From NCBI RefSeq assembly GCF_042650645.1, contig NZ_JBHSBI010000008.1, positions 124,001 to 188,000 of the forward strand: a DNA stretch of 64,000 bases, in the 5' to 3' direction. Source of the DNA: Nonomuraea purpurea (GTDB lineage Bacteria; Actinomycetota; Actinomycetes; Streptosporangiales; Streptosporangiaceae). Positions 26,534-35,734 of this stretch are shown in pieces. A model generated the notes under the pieces. That model was not told the DNA's origin and did not search any database. It saw only the letters and a program-made list of their open reading frames with translations. Each line of letters starts with the position of its first letter. Position 1 is the stretch's first letter. Both the position numbers and the translations under genes were made by a program.

Positions 26534-28339
26534 TCAGGGCGGCCCGGTGCGCGCCCCGCGGGTGCGGTGATGGCTGTCCTGCGAGGCGTTCAGTGCCGTG
26601 GCGGTGTTGACGACGCAGACGTGGCTGAAAGCCTGCGGGAAGTTGCCGACCTGGCGCCGGTTGGCGGTGTCGTACTCCTCCGCGAGCAGGCCGACGTCGT
26701 TGCGCAGGCCGAGCAGCCGGTCGAACAGACGCCGCGCCCGCTCGTGACGCCCTGTCAGGGCCAGGGCGTCGGCCAGCCAGAATGAGCAGGCCAGAAAGGT
26801 GCCCTCGCCGCCCGCCAGACCGTCGACGTCCTCGTCCGGCCGGTAGCGCAGCACGAGGCCGTCGTGCACGAGTTCGCGCTGGATGGCCTCGACGGTGCCG
26901 CCCACGCGCGGATCATCGGCGGGCAGGAAACCGAGGCGGGGGATGAGCAGCAGGGCGGCGTCCAGGTTGGTGGAGCCGTAGAACTGGGTGAAGGTGTTGC
27001 GGCCGGAGTCGTAGCCGTGGGCGCAGACGTCGTCGTGGATCTCCTCCCGCAGGGCGCGCCATCGGTCGGCGGGGCCGCCGAGGCCGAAGCGGTCGATGGC
27101 CCGGATCATGCGGTCGGCGGCCACCCAGGCGAGGATCTTGGAGTGGACGAAGTGGCGGCGCGGGCCGCGGCTCTCCCACAGCCCGTTGTCGGGCCGGTGC
27201 CAGGCGCCTTCGAGGTAGTTCATCAGCGCGTTCTGCAGGTCCCACGCGTGGTCGTCCACGGCCAGGCCGCACTGGCGGGCGATGTGCAGACAGTCCAGGA
27301 TTTCGCCGTAGACGTCGAGCTGGAACTGGGCGCAGGCGGCGTTGCCGATGCGGACGGGCCTGGAGTCCTCGTATCCGCCCAGCCAGCCGGGGCTCCACTC
27401 GGGGATACGACGGCTGCCCTCGACGGTGTACATGATCTGCAGGTCGGCGGGGTGACCGGCCACGGCGCGCAGCAGCCATTCCCGCCAGGCCCTGGCTTCG
27501 GCGTCGTACCCGGCCGACATCAGGGCCTCCAGGGTGAAGCTGGCATCGCGCAACCAGCAGTAGCGGTAGTCCCAGTTGCGGGGCCCGCCGAGCCGCTCGG
27601 GCAGGGACGCGGTCGGCGCCGCGACGATGCCGCCGGTGGGGGCGTAGGTGAGCGCCTTGAGGGTGAGCAGGCTGCTCCGCACGGCCTGCTCGTCGTCGCC
27701 CCGGTACCGGCAGCGCCGGCTCCACTCGTGCCAGGATCGTTCGGTGTCCGCCAGCGCGTCCATGGCGTCCACGGGGTCGGGCCGGGGCAGCCAGGACTGC
27801 TGCCAGGTCAGCACGAACGGCACCCGCTCGCCTTCTCCCACGGTGAAGCGCGCGGTGGTGCGGTGGGCCTCCTCGTCGGGGTGCAGTTCGACGGGGGTGC
27901 GCAGCCAGGTGGCGTCGCTGCCGGCCACGGCGGCGAGCTGGCCCCCGTCATGGCGCAGCCTGGGGACGGTGCGGCCGTAGTCGAAGCGCAGCATCAGCTC
28001 CATGCGCATCTCGACCCTGCCGCGCACACCCTCGACGATCCGCACGACGTCGGGCGCCTCGCCACGGGGCGGCATGAACTCCACCACCCGCACACTGCCG
28101 TCGTCGCAGTGCCAGGTCGTCTCCAGGATGAGCGTGTCCTCGCGGTACCGGCGCGAGGCGCCGCGCCGGGCGTTGACGGGCGCCAGCAGCCAGCGGCCGG
28201 CGCGGGGGCTGTCCAGCAGGGCGGCGAAGCAGGAAGGGGAGTCGAAGCGGGGCACGCACAGCCAGTCGATCGACCCGTCACGCCGGACCAGCGCGGCGGT
28301 GTGCATGTCGCCGATCAGGGCGTAGTCCTCGATCCGCAT
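26534..28339 (-). CDS. Glycoside hydrolase family 15 protein (trehalase/glucoamylase-like)
   Basis: 601 residues. N-terminal beta-sandwich domain (MRIEDYALIGDMHTAALV, SIDWLCVPRFDSPSCFAALL) and a C-terminal (alpha/alpha)6 barrel starting near LPERLGGPRNWDYRYCWLRDASFTLEAL. The barrel contains MYTVEGSRRIPEWSPGWLGGY and LLAEEYDTANRRQVGNFPQAFSH, which carry the two catalytic acidic residues in this family. Actinobacterial members with this layout include trehalases and glucan-acting enzymes; trehalose is a reasonable but unproven substrate. No signal peptide, so it is cytoplasmic. The ATG at 28339 has GGATGAG upstream. Confidence 0.9.
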   Translation of the reverse strand: MRIEDYALIGDMHTAALVRRDGSIDWLCVPRFDSPSCFAALLDSPRAGRWLLAPVNARRGASRRYREDTLILETTWHCDDGSVRVVEFMPPRGEAPDVVRIVEGVRGRVEMRMELMLRFDYGRTVPRLRHDGGQLAAVAGSDATWLRTPVELHPDEEAHRTTARFTVGEGERVPFVLTWQQSWLPRPDPVDAMDALADTERSWHEWSRRCRYRGDDEQAVRSSLLTLKALTYAPTGGIVAAPTASLPERLGGPRNWDYRYCWLRDASFTLEALMSAGYDAEARAWREWLLRAVAGHPADLQIMYTVEGSRRIPEWSPGWLGGYEDSRPVRIGNAACAQFQLDVYGEILDCLHIARQCGLAVDDHAWDLQNALMNYLEGAWHRPDNGLWESRGPRRHFVHSKILAWVAADRMIRAIDRFGLGGPADRWRALREEIHDDVCAHGYDSGRNTFTQFYGSTNLDAALLLIPRLGFLPADDPRVGGTVEAIQRELVHDGLVLRYRPDEDVDGLAGGEGTFLACSFWLADALALTGRHERARRLFDRLLGLRNDVGLLAEEYDTANRRQVGNFPQAFSHVCVVNTATALNASQDSHHRTRGARTGPP

Positions 28340-28839
28340 GAGTGCTCATCCGTTCTCGCCTCACATGCCGCAGACGATGACCCATACCCCGGATCCATGG
28401 TGCCGAACGGAAAGCCCGCACGGCACCGCGCCGTGCCAGTCGATTAGCGATTTCTATCGCACAACACTTGCCAAAAGGAATCTGTTAGCGAGGCTATCTA
28501 AGTCGCTGGGCCCAAAGCTCCAGTTCGAGTCACGAAAAAATGGCCTATATCCGGACATGCGGCATTATCTAAAAGCGGAGTCCGAAATTTGGGTGAAACA
28601 TCCTCGCCGCCGGCGGCGGATGCCCGGATGGCCGCAGGGACAAGGTCACAGGACGGCTGCGGAGCGGGAAGGCCGTCGGTGAGGAAAGACAGGCGTCCCG
28701 TTCTTCGCGGAACGTGCGCTTGCCCTTATCGTGATGGTGCAGCGCCTTTTTGTCCCATGCGAAACCCACTGGTCCTTCCTGTCGCCGCGGCGGCCGGCGC
28801 GGGGGAGGGAACCCTGCGTGCTTGAGGAAGGTGTCCGCA
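28340..28839. other. 500-bp divergent intergenic region (GH15 / MarR)
   Basis: It includes a relatively AT-rich stretch (about 28445-28600) likely to hold promoters for both genes. Short frames exist on the plus strand, but their composition is not protein-like and none has a good ribosome site. No clear palindrome was found. Confidence 0.5.
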
Positions 28840-29337
28840 GTGCTTGTCAACGCGGTCCACAACGGTGACGACGACCATCCTGTGGCCGAAGGCGCGGCGG
28901 ACGTGGACGACTCGGCCTGGCTCGTGGAGGAGGCGTCCCTGGTCCTGATGGAGGTCACGCTCGACGCCGTGGCCCAGATGGACAATCTGTCCCTGGCGGC
29001 CCTGCGGCACCTGCTCGCGGTGGACCGCCACGGCCCGCTGAACCTCAGCGGCCTCGCCTCCCACCTGGGCATGTCCCTGTCGGCCACGGGCCGCATGGTG
29101 GACCGGCTGGTCGCATCGGGCCTGCTGGCGCGGTTCACGGCCACGCACAGCAGGCGCGAGATCAGGATCGAGGTGACCCCGCGCGGGCTGGAGGTGCTGG
29201 AACAGCTGCGTTCGGCGCGCAGACGGCGCATCGGCGCGGCCCTGCGCAACCTGGCGCCCGAGGACCGCCACATCCTAACCAGCCTGCTGCAGCAGCTCAC
29301 CGCCGCGGCCTACCCGCACGAGGACAACCGCTTCTGA
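28840..29337 (+). CDS. MarR-family transcriptional regulator
   Basis: About 165 residues. Winged-helix domain: LSLAALRHLLAV, LSGLASHLGMSLSATGRMVD (recognition helix) and SRREIRIEVTPRGLEVLEQL (wing). The GTG at 28840 is chosen for the GAGGAAGG site eight bases upstream; a GTG at 28831 is also in frame. It ends 28 bp from the convergent ArsR-type gene. Targets are unknown; the divergent GH15 gene is one candidate by position. Confidence 0.85.
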   Translation: MLVNAVHNGDDDHPVAEGAADVDDSAWLVEEASLVLMEVTLDAVAQMDNLSLAALRHLLAVDRHGPLNLSGLASHLGMSLSATGRMVDRLVASGLLARFTATHSRREIRIEVTPRGLEVLEQLRSARRRRIGAALRNLAPEDRHILTSLLQQLTAAAYPHEDNRF

Positions 29338-29365
29338 AGACGGCGGTGAGGCGTGATGCGCCAGG

Positions 29366-30331
29366 TCAGGAGTCGAAGAGATCGAGCAGGGCCGTGCCGC
29401 GCGCGGTCCGGTGGACGTAGATCTCCCTGCCGTCGCGCCGCCGGGTGACCAGCCCCGCCGATTCGAGGCGGTTGCAGTGGTAGGTGATCACGCTGGGGTG
29501 GCATTTGATGCGCCTGGCCAGGACGCCCATCGACAGCGGCTGGTCGACGCCGGTCAGGATGGCCGCCCGCGCGTCGCCGAAGACGAAGCCGAGCTGCTCC
29601 TCGGTGCTCTTCCGCCTGGGCACCGTCAGGTGCGGCGGAGAGTAGCCGATCCACACGACCTCAGGGCCGTCGAAGCGGGCGACGAACGCGTCCGACCCGG
29701 CGAGCATGGGCATCAGCACCAGGCCCTTGGACTCGATGGAGAACTCGTCGGGCCCGAAATTGCGGACGCTGAACGTGCCCTCGTGGAAGGCGCAGTCGGC
29801 GTGCAGGTCATTGAGCACGACGTCGAGTGCCCCTCGGGCGCCGGCCATCTCGACCCGCTCGACCTCGCGATCGAACGTCGCGCGTGCCTGCTGCCACTCC
29901 GGATGCATGGCCGACCACACCTGCTCCATGAGGTCGGCGAAGCCGTGCAGCCAACGGCGGGGGTCTTTCATCGCCGGCTGCCAGTGGGGCGGCGGGTGCC
30001 CGTCGGTCATGGAGTCCAGCTCCACCTGTAACGCGTCGGGCGGTTGGTCGCGGAGCATTTCGAGCTGCGTGGCGACGTCCAGATCCCGGCGGAAGTCCCC
30101 GGGGAACACGACATCGGGCAGTACGGCGTTGCCGGGTACCGCGAGCGAATCCACCACCGTTTCGTCAGGCTCCGCCGCGGCGGAGCGCACCAGTTGCCGC
30201 CAGCGCTTGGGGGTTTTCGCGTCCTGGCCCGCCAGCGCGTCGCTGATCAGCGTGAGCATGGACAATCCTGGGACCATCGTCACGGCAACAGGCAACCGAT
30301 CATGCCGCTCGTTGATCATGCGCGTGCGCAT
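29366..30331 (-). CDS. ArsR-type winged-helix regulator with DUF5937-like N-terminal domain
   Basis: 321 residues. The C-terminal ~75 residues form a winged helix (LSMGVLARRIKCHPSVITYH, NRLESAGLVTRRRDGREIYV). The long N-terminal part starts with a hydrophobic VAVTMVPGLSMLTLISDAL. It resembles the uncharacterised sensor region found in actinobacterial ArsR/HTH regulators (DUF5937, from family memory). No Cys-rich metal site is visible, so metal sensing is unlikely. The start at 30331 is used; the ATG at 30319 is possible. The roadblock gene lies 58 bp upstream on the same strand and could be co-transcribed. Confidence 0.8.
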   Translation of the reverse strand: MRTRMINERHDRLPVAVTMVPGLSMLTLISDALAGQDAKTPKRWRQLVRSAAAEPDETVVDSLAVPGNAVLPDVVFPGDFRRDLDVATQLEMLRDQPPDALQVELDSMTDGHPPPHWQPAMKDPRRWLHGFADLMEQVWSAMHPEWQQARATFDREVERVEMAGARGALDVVLNDLHADCAFHEGTFSVRNFGPDEFSIESKGLVLMPMLAGSDAFVARFDGPEVVWIGYSPPHLTVPRRKSTEEQLGFVFGDARAAILTGVDQPLSMGVLARRIKCHPSVITYHCNRLESAGLVTRRRDGREIYVHRTARGTALLDLFDS

Positions 30332-30389
30332 AGGTGCGTCTTCTTCCTTTCATGCTTCAGATCGGTCCACTCGACGGCCGTCGTCCGCG

Positions 30390-30815
30390 TCATCTGATGT
30401 GGCTGGCGCGCAGATGTTCGCGTACGGCGGGGGTCAGCACCGGACCGGTACGTTCCGCCATGAGCGTCATGTGGTAGGCGACGAGCGCCAGGTCGCTGTC
30501 GGGCTCGGCGAGCACGGCCAGGCAGGAGCCTTCGCCGATCGACATGGTGGTCAGCACCATGCCGTTCCCCATCTCGACGACGCTCTGGACGACCTCACCG
30601 CCATCGAGGACCCTGCACGCGGCCACCGACAGGCCGACCAGCCCGGCGGTGATCGCGGCCAGATGGTCGGCCCGGTGGGCGGGGAAGGACGAGGACGCCG
30701 CCAACGGCAGGCCGTCGTAGGAGAAGACGACAGCGTGGGCGATGCCTGGAACCATGCCGACGAATTCGCTGAGCAGCCAGTCGACCTCGTATGCCATGAA
30801 GCTCAGGTCGTTCAC
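30390..30815 (-). CDS. Roadblock/LC7-domain protein
   Basis: About 141 residues. A single roadblock fold: VDWLLSEFVGMVPGIAHAVVFSYDGLPLAAS, then DHLAAITAGLVGLS and VVQSVVEMGNGMVLTTMSIGEGSCLAVLA. In actinobacteria such proteins act with sensor kinases and small Ras-like GTPases in conservon-type signalling operons. The GTG at 30815 overlaps the kinase stop (GTGA), so the two are translationally coupled; an internal ATG at 30797 is less likely. Confidence 0.92.
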   Translation of the reverse strand: MNDLSFMAYEVDWLLSEFVGMVPGIAHAVVFSYDGLPLAASSSFPAHRADHLAAITAGLVGLSVAACRVLDGGEVVQSVVEMGNGMVLTTMSIGEGSCLAVLAEPDSDLALVAYHMTLMAERTGPVLTPAVREHLRASHIR

Positions 30816-33604
30816 GTGCCCTGTCCCCTGGTGTTCGGGTCGGAAGCGGCCCGGCCCGTGCTGAGGTCGTCGCGAGCGGACTTGTAGCCCTGCTGGAAGC
30901 TGGACAGGCGGCTGCGTACCCGGTCCGCCGAGACGGGCGGCATCGGCATCGGCGTGGCCTCCTCGGGCGGGGGCGCCGTGGTGGCCGAGCCGGGCACCAG
31001 GTTGGCCTTGGGCACCCGCTTGGGCAGCCCGGTCGCGGTCACGCCGTCGCCCACCGGCTCGGCGGCGGCCTTGGCCGCGTTCCATCCGGCGTCGGCCGAG
31101 CCCCAACTGGCTCCCTGCTCGAACCACGCCGACTCGATCGAGGCGTAGATCGGCAGATATTCGTCCGAGGTCGCCTTGGTGGCAGGGATGGGACCGGTGG
31201 CCGCCGACGTCGTGTCGGGAAAGTCATAACCGGCCGGCATCGGCGGGGGTTCGTCGCGGACGCCCAGGTTGGGGCGCCTGGGGAGGAAGGCGTCGTCGCT
31301 GGGCTGGTGCCGGTTCCTCGACGGCATCCACGTGTCGGCTGTGCCGTACGAGCCGGCTCCCGCGACCTGCGGTACGGACGGCCAGTCGCCGGACTCCGCC
31401 GGCCGTCCGCCCGCGACCTGCGGCACGGACGGCCAGTCGCCGGACTCCGCCGGCCGTTCCGTCTGCGCGAGCCAGGCGCCGGACGCGTTGGAGGGGTAAG
31501 AAGGATGCCCGGGAGCCATCTGGAACGGGCCCCACTGCGGCGGGTTGGGCATGGCCCCGGACGGGCCGTCGGGATAGCCGGGCGGCGGCTGCGTCCCGAG
31601 CAGCGCCTCGGGCATCAGGACCATCGCGGTGAGCCCACCAGATTCGTGCGGGCGCAACTGCACCCGGATGCCGTGCCGGTGTGCCAGGCGCGCGACCACG
31701 AACAGGCCCATGCGCCGGGAGACCGACACGTCCACGCTGGGGGCCTCCATGAGGCGCTCGTTGGCCCCGGTCAGTTCATCGGGGGTCATGCCGATGCCGG
31801 AGTCGCTGATGGCCAGCATCACGCCGCCGCCGTCGATCCTGCTGCCCGACAGCGTCACCTGGGTTTCCCTGGGCGAGAACGACAACGCGTTCTCCACCAA
31901 CTCGGCCAGCAGGTGGATGACGTCGTTGACGGACGGTCCCGAGACCGAGACGCCGTCGGGCACCCGGAGGACGACCCGCTCGTAGTTCTCAACTTCGGAC
32001 AGCGAGGCGCGGGCGACGTCCACGAGCTTGACGGGCTTGCTCCAGCGGCGGGGCGGTTCCTGGCCTGCCAGGACCAGCAGGTTCTCGCTGTTGCGCCGCA
32101 TGCGGGTGGCCAGGTGGTCGAGCTTGAACAGGTTGCTGAGCCGCTGCTCGTCCTGTTCGCCCTGCTCCAGCCCGTCGATGAGGGTGATCTGCCGCTCCAC
32201 CAGCGTCTGGCTGCGCCGCGACAGGTTCACGAACATCGCGTTGACGTTGCTGCGCAGGCGGGCCTCCTCGCCCGCCAGCCGTACCGCCTCGCGGTGGACC
32301 TCGTCGAAGGCCCGCGCCACTTCGCCGATCTCGTCCTTGGAGGAGATGGCGATCGGCGGCACCTGTACGGCGTTCGTGTCGACCTCGCTGGTGCGCAACT
32401 GCCGCACGAGCTCGGGAAGATTCTGGCTGGCGATCATGAGCGCGTCCCTGCGCAACCGCCGCAGCGGGCGGACGAGCGAGCGGGCCATGACCGCGGTGAC
32501 GGCGAGGACCAGGAGCAGCAGCACGGCCAGGACGATGACGTTGAGCGTGGCCGCGGACCGGTCACTGGACTGAATGTCGGCGCTTCTGGTGCCGACCTGC
32601 TCCAACAGTGACCGCTGCACGGTGTGCAATCGATTGACCGTGTCGCTGATGGCGTCGAACCACAGGGCGACGTCGTTGGTGGTCGAGGTGTCCAGGCGCT
32701 GGAGGGGCAGGCCGACACTGGTGATGAAGACGGCTCTGTTGAGGTAGAACTCGCCCCGGCCGACCGACACGCTGGTGACCGTGTTGTCGTGGAACTGACG
32801 CTGCGCCAGCGTGGCGACGGCGCGGAACGCGGCGCGTTCGCTCTCGCGGTTGGAGCGCGCGTCGAGGAACGCCTGGTACTCGGCCTCTTCGAACTTCCCC
32901 CTGGCGAGCGCGATCGTCAACAGGCCCCGCAGCTTGGCGGCCTCCTCTTCCGAGCGGGCGACGGCCCGCAGCGCCGCGCTGGTGGAGATGAGCTGCTCGT
33001 CCGTCGAGCCCTGCGCCACCTCGTCATACAGCTGCAGCATCTCCGCGATGACTTCGGAATACTTCTCCATCGTCGGGAGCGGCGGCAGTTGCGCCTTCTG
33101 CCCGGACACGGTGTCCCGCAGCGAGGCGAGCTGGGTCAGCCTGGTGCGGACGATGGACAGCTTCCTGCGGCCGAGATCGGACAGCGAGTCCTCGGCCGCC
33201 GCGGCCGCCGCGTTCGTGCGCTGCACGCTGGAATCGACGATCCTGCGCTGGTCCGCGACCCGCTCCAACTGCGCCGTCGCTCTGTCGGCGGCGACGTAGT
33301 GCGCGGACAGGTCACGCTCCAGTGCCATCTCGCGGGACAGCTCGCCGAGCTGGGCCACCAAGGAGCCCACGTTGCTGATGCGCTGATTCTGCTCGGCGCT
33401 GCTGATCGATATGCCGACCCGCAACGCGCCCAGGATCACGGCGACCAGGGTGGGAATGGCGATAAGCGTGATGAGGCGGGTTCGCACCCGCCAGTTTCGC
33501 AGCGCTATCGGGTTCCCGTGGGTAGGAACCTGTTCCGCTGGCTTCTCGTCGGCCACGAAGCGTTCCTGCAGAACAGGACCACTGGCACGACCACTTTGGG
33601 TCAT
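30812..33604 (-). CDS. Nitrate/nitrite-sensing-domain histidine kinase with Pro-rich tail
   Basis: About 930 residues from the ATG at 33604 (AAGGA upstream). Domain order: transmembrane helix (RLITLIAIPTLVAVILGAL), extracellular NIT sensor domain, and second helix (VIVLAVLLLLVLAVTAVMA). HAMP follows, then a helical segment with LDHLATRMRRNSENLLVLAG and a HATPase domain (ELVENALSFSPRE, AISDSGIGM, GLFVVARLAHRHGI). The last ~280 residues are Pro/Ala/Gly-rich and disordered in style, with a perfect 17-residue tandem duplication. The kinase partners with the roadblock protein. The DUF742 and GTPase genes usual in such operons are absent downstream. Nitrate as ligand is an inference from the domain name. 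Confidence 0.9.
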   Translation of the reverse strand: MTQSGRASGPVLQERFVADEKPAEQVPTHGNPIALRNWRVRTRLITLIAIPTLVAVILGALRVGISISSAEQNQRISNVGSLVAQLGELSREMALERDLSAHYVAADRATAQLERVADQRRIVDSSVQRTNAAAAAAEDSLSDLGRRKLSIVRTRLTQLASLRDTVSGQKAQLPPLPTMEKYSEVIAEMLQLYDEVAQGSTDEQLISTSAALRAVARSEEEAAKLRGLLTIALARGKFEEAEYQAFLDARSNRESERAAFRAVATLAQRQFHDNTVTSVSVGRGEFYLNRAVFITSVGLPLQRLDTSTTNDVALWFDAISDTVNRLHTVQRSLLEQVGTRSADIQSSDRSAATLNVIVLAVLLLLVLAVTAVMARSLVRPLRRLRRDALMIASQNLPELVRQLRTSEVDTNAVQVPPIAISSKDEIGEVARAFDEVHREAVRLAGEEARLRSNVNAMFVNLSRRSQTLVERQITLIDGLEQGEQDEQRLSNLFKLDHLATRMRRNSENLLVLAGQEPPRRWSKPVKLVDVARASLSEVENYERVVLRVPDGVSVSGPSVNDVIHLLAELVENALSFSPRETQVTLSGSRIDGGGVMLAISDSGIGMTPDELTGANERLMEAPSVDVSVSRRMGLFVVARLAHRHGIRVQLRPHESGGLTAMVLMPEALLGTQPPPGYPDGPSGAMPNPPQWGPFQMAPGHPSYPSNASGAWLAQTERPAESGDWPSVPQVAGGRPAESGDWPSVPQVAGAGSYGTADTWMPSRNRHQPSDDAFLPRRPNLGVRDEPPPMPAGYDFPDTTSAATGPIPATKATSDEYLPIYASIESAWFEQGASWGSADAGWNAAKAAAEPVGDGVTATGLPKRVPKANLVPGSATTAPPPEEATPMPMPPVSADRVRSRLSSFQQGYKSARDDLSTGRAASDPNTRGQGT
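31361..31457 (-). repeat. 51-bp tandem duplication in the kinase tail
   Basis: Two copies in direct succession, period 51 bp, differing at only a few bases. They encode RPAESGDWPSVPQVAGG twice. The in-frame period preserves the reading frame. It looks recent and may vary between strains. Confidence 0.8.
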
Positions 33605-33983
33605 CTTTGTCCTTACCGATGGCAAACATCCCCCTACGGATCGCTTTGGGAGATGCCGGCCGCGTCTCTGAGTGAACGCGGGCAAGCTCCGGCGTAATTC
33701 GATCACAAACCTCATTAGTAGGCCAACGCGACGAAGGGGATTGGGCAAATCAACCTTTGCAATTCTCTCCAATCATCACGCAGAGTCACCACAACATCCA
33801 TCTTCCGGTCATCGGATCATTTGGCGGCGTGTCCGCCGTTCAGCCTGGTGACACGATTCATTTGCAGAGAAATCCAAGAGAACGTCATCCGGTGCGCTTC
33901 AGCATCGATCTCGCCTTCGGTAATCTTCACGCTCGTGCCCTGGTGCCGATCACCGGAGGCGTCCTGTGTAAGGAGAACCCCAA
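33605..33983. other. Divergent regulatory region (NIT kinase / ABC operon)
   Basis: About 380 bp, AT-richer than the flanks. It must hold the promoters of the kinase operon and the SsuA-type ABC operon. I see no clear inverted repeat and no convincing coding frame. AAGGAG is visible just before the binding-protein ATG. Confidence 0.55.
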
Positions 33984-34967
33984 ATGACCAGCAAAGTGCG
34001 CCGTCGCACCCTCGTGCTCGGCGTTACGGCCACTCTGTTATTGACCGGCTGCGGCGGAAACGGTGAGCCCACGAGCTCATCGGGCGGCAATGGCCTGGAG
34101 AAGACCACCATCAAGGTCGGCGCCATGCCGGTTCCCGACCCCGTCTCCCTCCACATCGCCATCGCCAAGGGCTTTTTCAAGGCAGAGGGCCTGACGGTCG
34201 AGCCGGTCGCCATCACCGGCGGCGCGGTGGCCGGTCCGCAGATCAAGAGCGGTCAGCTCGACATCACCCAGAACAACTACGTCTCGACCCTCTTGGCGGT
34301 GAGCAAGGGGGAGAAGTTCAAGCTGGTCGCCGACATGTACCAGGCGGCGCCCAACACCTTCACCATCATGGTCCCGAAGGATTCGCCGATCCAGACGGTC
34401 GCGGATCTCAAGGGCAAGACCGTCCTGGTCAACAACTTCAGGAACATCGCCACGCTCGCCGTCACGACGCAGCTCAAGGTGGCCGGCCTCACGGAGAAGG
34501 ACGTCAAGTTCGCCGAGAAGCCGTTCCCCGAGATGGGCAACGCGCTCCAGGCCGGACAGGCCGACGCCGCCTGGATCACCGAGCCGTTCATCACCGCCAA
34601 CCAGAGCAAGCTGGGCTTCCGCAAGATCGCCGACACCATGACGGGGCAGACCGAGGACCTGCCGATCGCGGGCTGGATGGCCTCCGACGAGTGGGTCCAG
34701 AAGAATCCGAAGACGCTGGCCGCCTTCCAGCGGGCCATCGCCAAGGCGCAGGAGCTCGTGTCGAACGACCGCAAGGAACTCGAGGCGATGCTGCCCAAGT
34801 ACACGAAGATCGATGCGAAGACCGCTTCGGTCATCACCCTGGGCACCTTCCCGACCTCGCTGAGCGCCAGCCGACTGCAAAAAGTGGCCGACCTCATGCT
34901 TGAGTACAAGTACCTCGAAACCCCGATCGACGTGAAGTCGGTCATCGCGACGCCGTCGGACGGATGA
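33984..34967 (+). CDS. ABC substrate-binding lipoprotein, SsuA/NMT1 type
   Basis: 327 residues. Signal sequence with lipobox LLLTGCG, so it is anchored on the outer membrane face. The mature protein has the SsuA/ThiY-like fold: IKVGAMPVPDPVSLHIAIAKGFFKAEGL, then QLDITQNNY and QADAAWITEPF. Such proteins bind sulfonates, nitrate, or pyrimidine/riboflavin precursors; the ligand cannot be assigned. AAGGAG precedes the ATG. Codon 19 is the rare TTA, which may place the gene under bldA control. Its stop overlaps the first permease start by 4 bp. Confidence 0.9.
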   Translation: MTSKVRRRTLVLGVTATLLLTGCGGNGEPTSSSGGNGLEKTTIKVGAMPVPDPVSLHIAIAKGFFKAEGLTVEPVAITGGAVAGPQIKSGQLDITQNNYVSTLLAVSKGEKFKLVADMYQAAPNTFTIMVPKDSPIQTVADLKGKTVLVNNFRNIATLAVTTQLKVAGLTEKDVKFAEKPFPEMGNALQAGQADAAWITEPFITANQSKLGFRKIADTMTGQTEDLPIAGWMASDEWVQKNPKTLAAFQRAIAKAQELVSNDRKELEAMLPKYTKIDAKTASVITLGTFPTSLSASRLQKVADLMLEYKYLETPIDVKSVIATPSDG

Positions 34968-35734
34968 ACCGTCCATTCCGCAGTGTCGCGGGCGTCGTGG
35001 GGTTCCTCGCCGTGGGAGAGCTGGTGATCCGGTTCGGGCTGGGCGACGGCCTGGTCTTTCCTGCGCCCTCCGTCGTCCTGCTGGAGGCCGCGAAGCTGGC
35101 GGTCGACGAAGAGTTCCTGCTGGGAGCGCTCACGACGCTCACGAACTGGGCGCTCGGCCTGCTGGCAGCGGTGGCGGTGGCGGTCCCGGCAGGCGTTCTG
35201 CTCGGCGCGCTGGCCCCGGTGGAGCGCGCCGTCCGGCCCGTCCTGGAGTTCCTGCGGCCCATTCCCTCGGTCGCGGTCATCCCGCTGGCGATCCTGCTGA
35301 TCCCGGTGGATGAGCTGATGAAGGTCGGCGTCATCGTGTACGCGGCCGTCTGGCCGATCCTGTTCAACACGTTGTACGGCATGCACGACGTCGACCCGCT
35401 GGCGAAGGAATCGCTGCGCAGCTTCGGATTCGGGCCGCTGGCCGTGCTCGGAAGGGTGAGCCTGCCCAGTGCCGCGCCTTTCGTCGCGACCGGCGTCCGG
35501 ATCGCCATGGGGATCGCGCTGATCATCGCCGTCAGCGCCGAGCTGCTCGCCGGTGGTGCCGCGGGTCTGGGCGTCTTCGTCATCGAGGCGGGCAACGGCA
35601 ACAGGACCGACCTCGTCATGGCGGCCACGCTGTGGGCCGGCATGTTCGGCCTGCTGGCCAACGCGTCGCTGCGGGCGGCCGAGCGCCGCCTGTTCACCTG
35701 GCATCAGATGCGGACGGGTGCGGCGCTGACGTGA
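34964..35734 (+). CDS. ABC transporter permease (SsuC/TauC type), first subunit
   Basis: 256 residues, about six membrane helices. The ABC-permease cytoplasmic loop is near LAKESLRSFGFGPLAVLGRVSLPSA (EAA-like motif ending in the conserved LPSAAP). It overlaps both the binding-protein gene (ATGA) and the second permease (GTGA). It probably pairs with the second permease to form a heterodimeric channel. Confidence 0.9.
   Translation: MNRPFRSVAGVVGFLAVGELVIRFGLGDGLVFPAPSVVLLEAAKLAVDEEFLLGALTTLTNWALGLLAAVAVAVPAGVLLGALAPVERAVRPVLEFLRPIPSVAVIPLAILLIPVDELMKVGVIVYAAVWPILFNTLYGMHDVDPLAKESLRSFGFGPLAVLGRVSLPSAAPFVATGVRIAMGIALIIAVSAELLAGGAAGLGVFVIEAGNGNRTDLVMAATLWAGMFGLLANASLRAAERRLFTWHQMRTGAALT

Noticed and set aside
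28338..28682. A 114-codon plus-strand frame in the GH15/MarR gap
   Set aside because: No ribosome site, no hydrophobic core or recognisable motif, and it overlaps the divergent promoter region.
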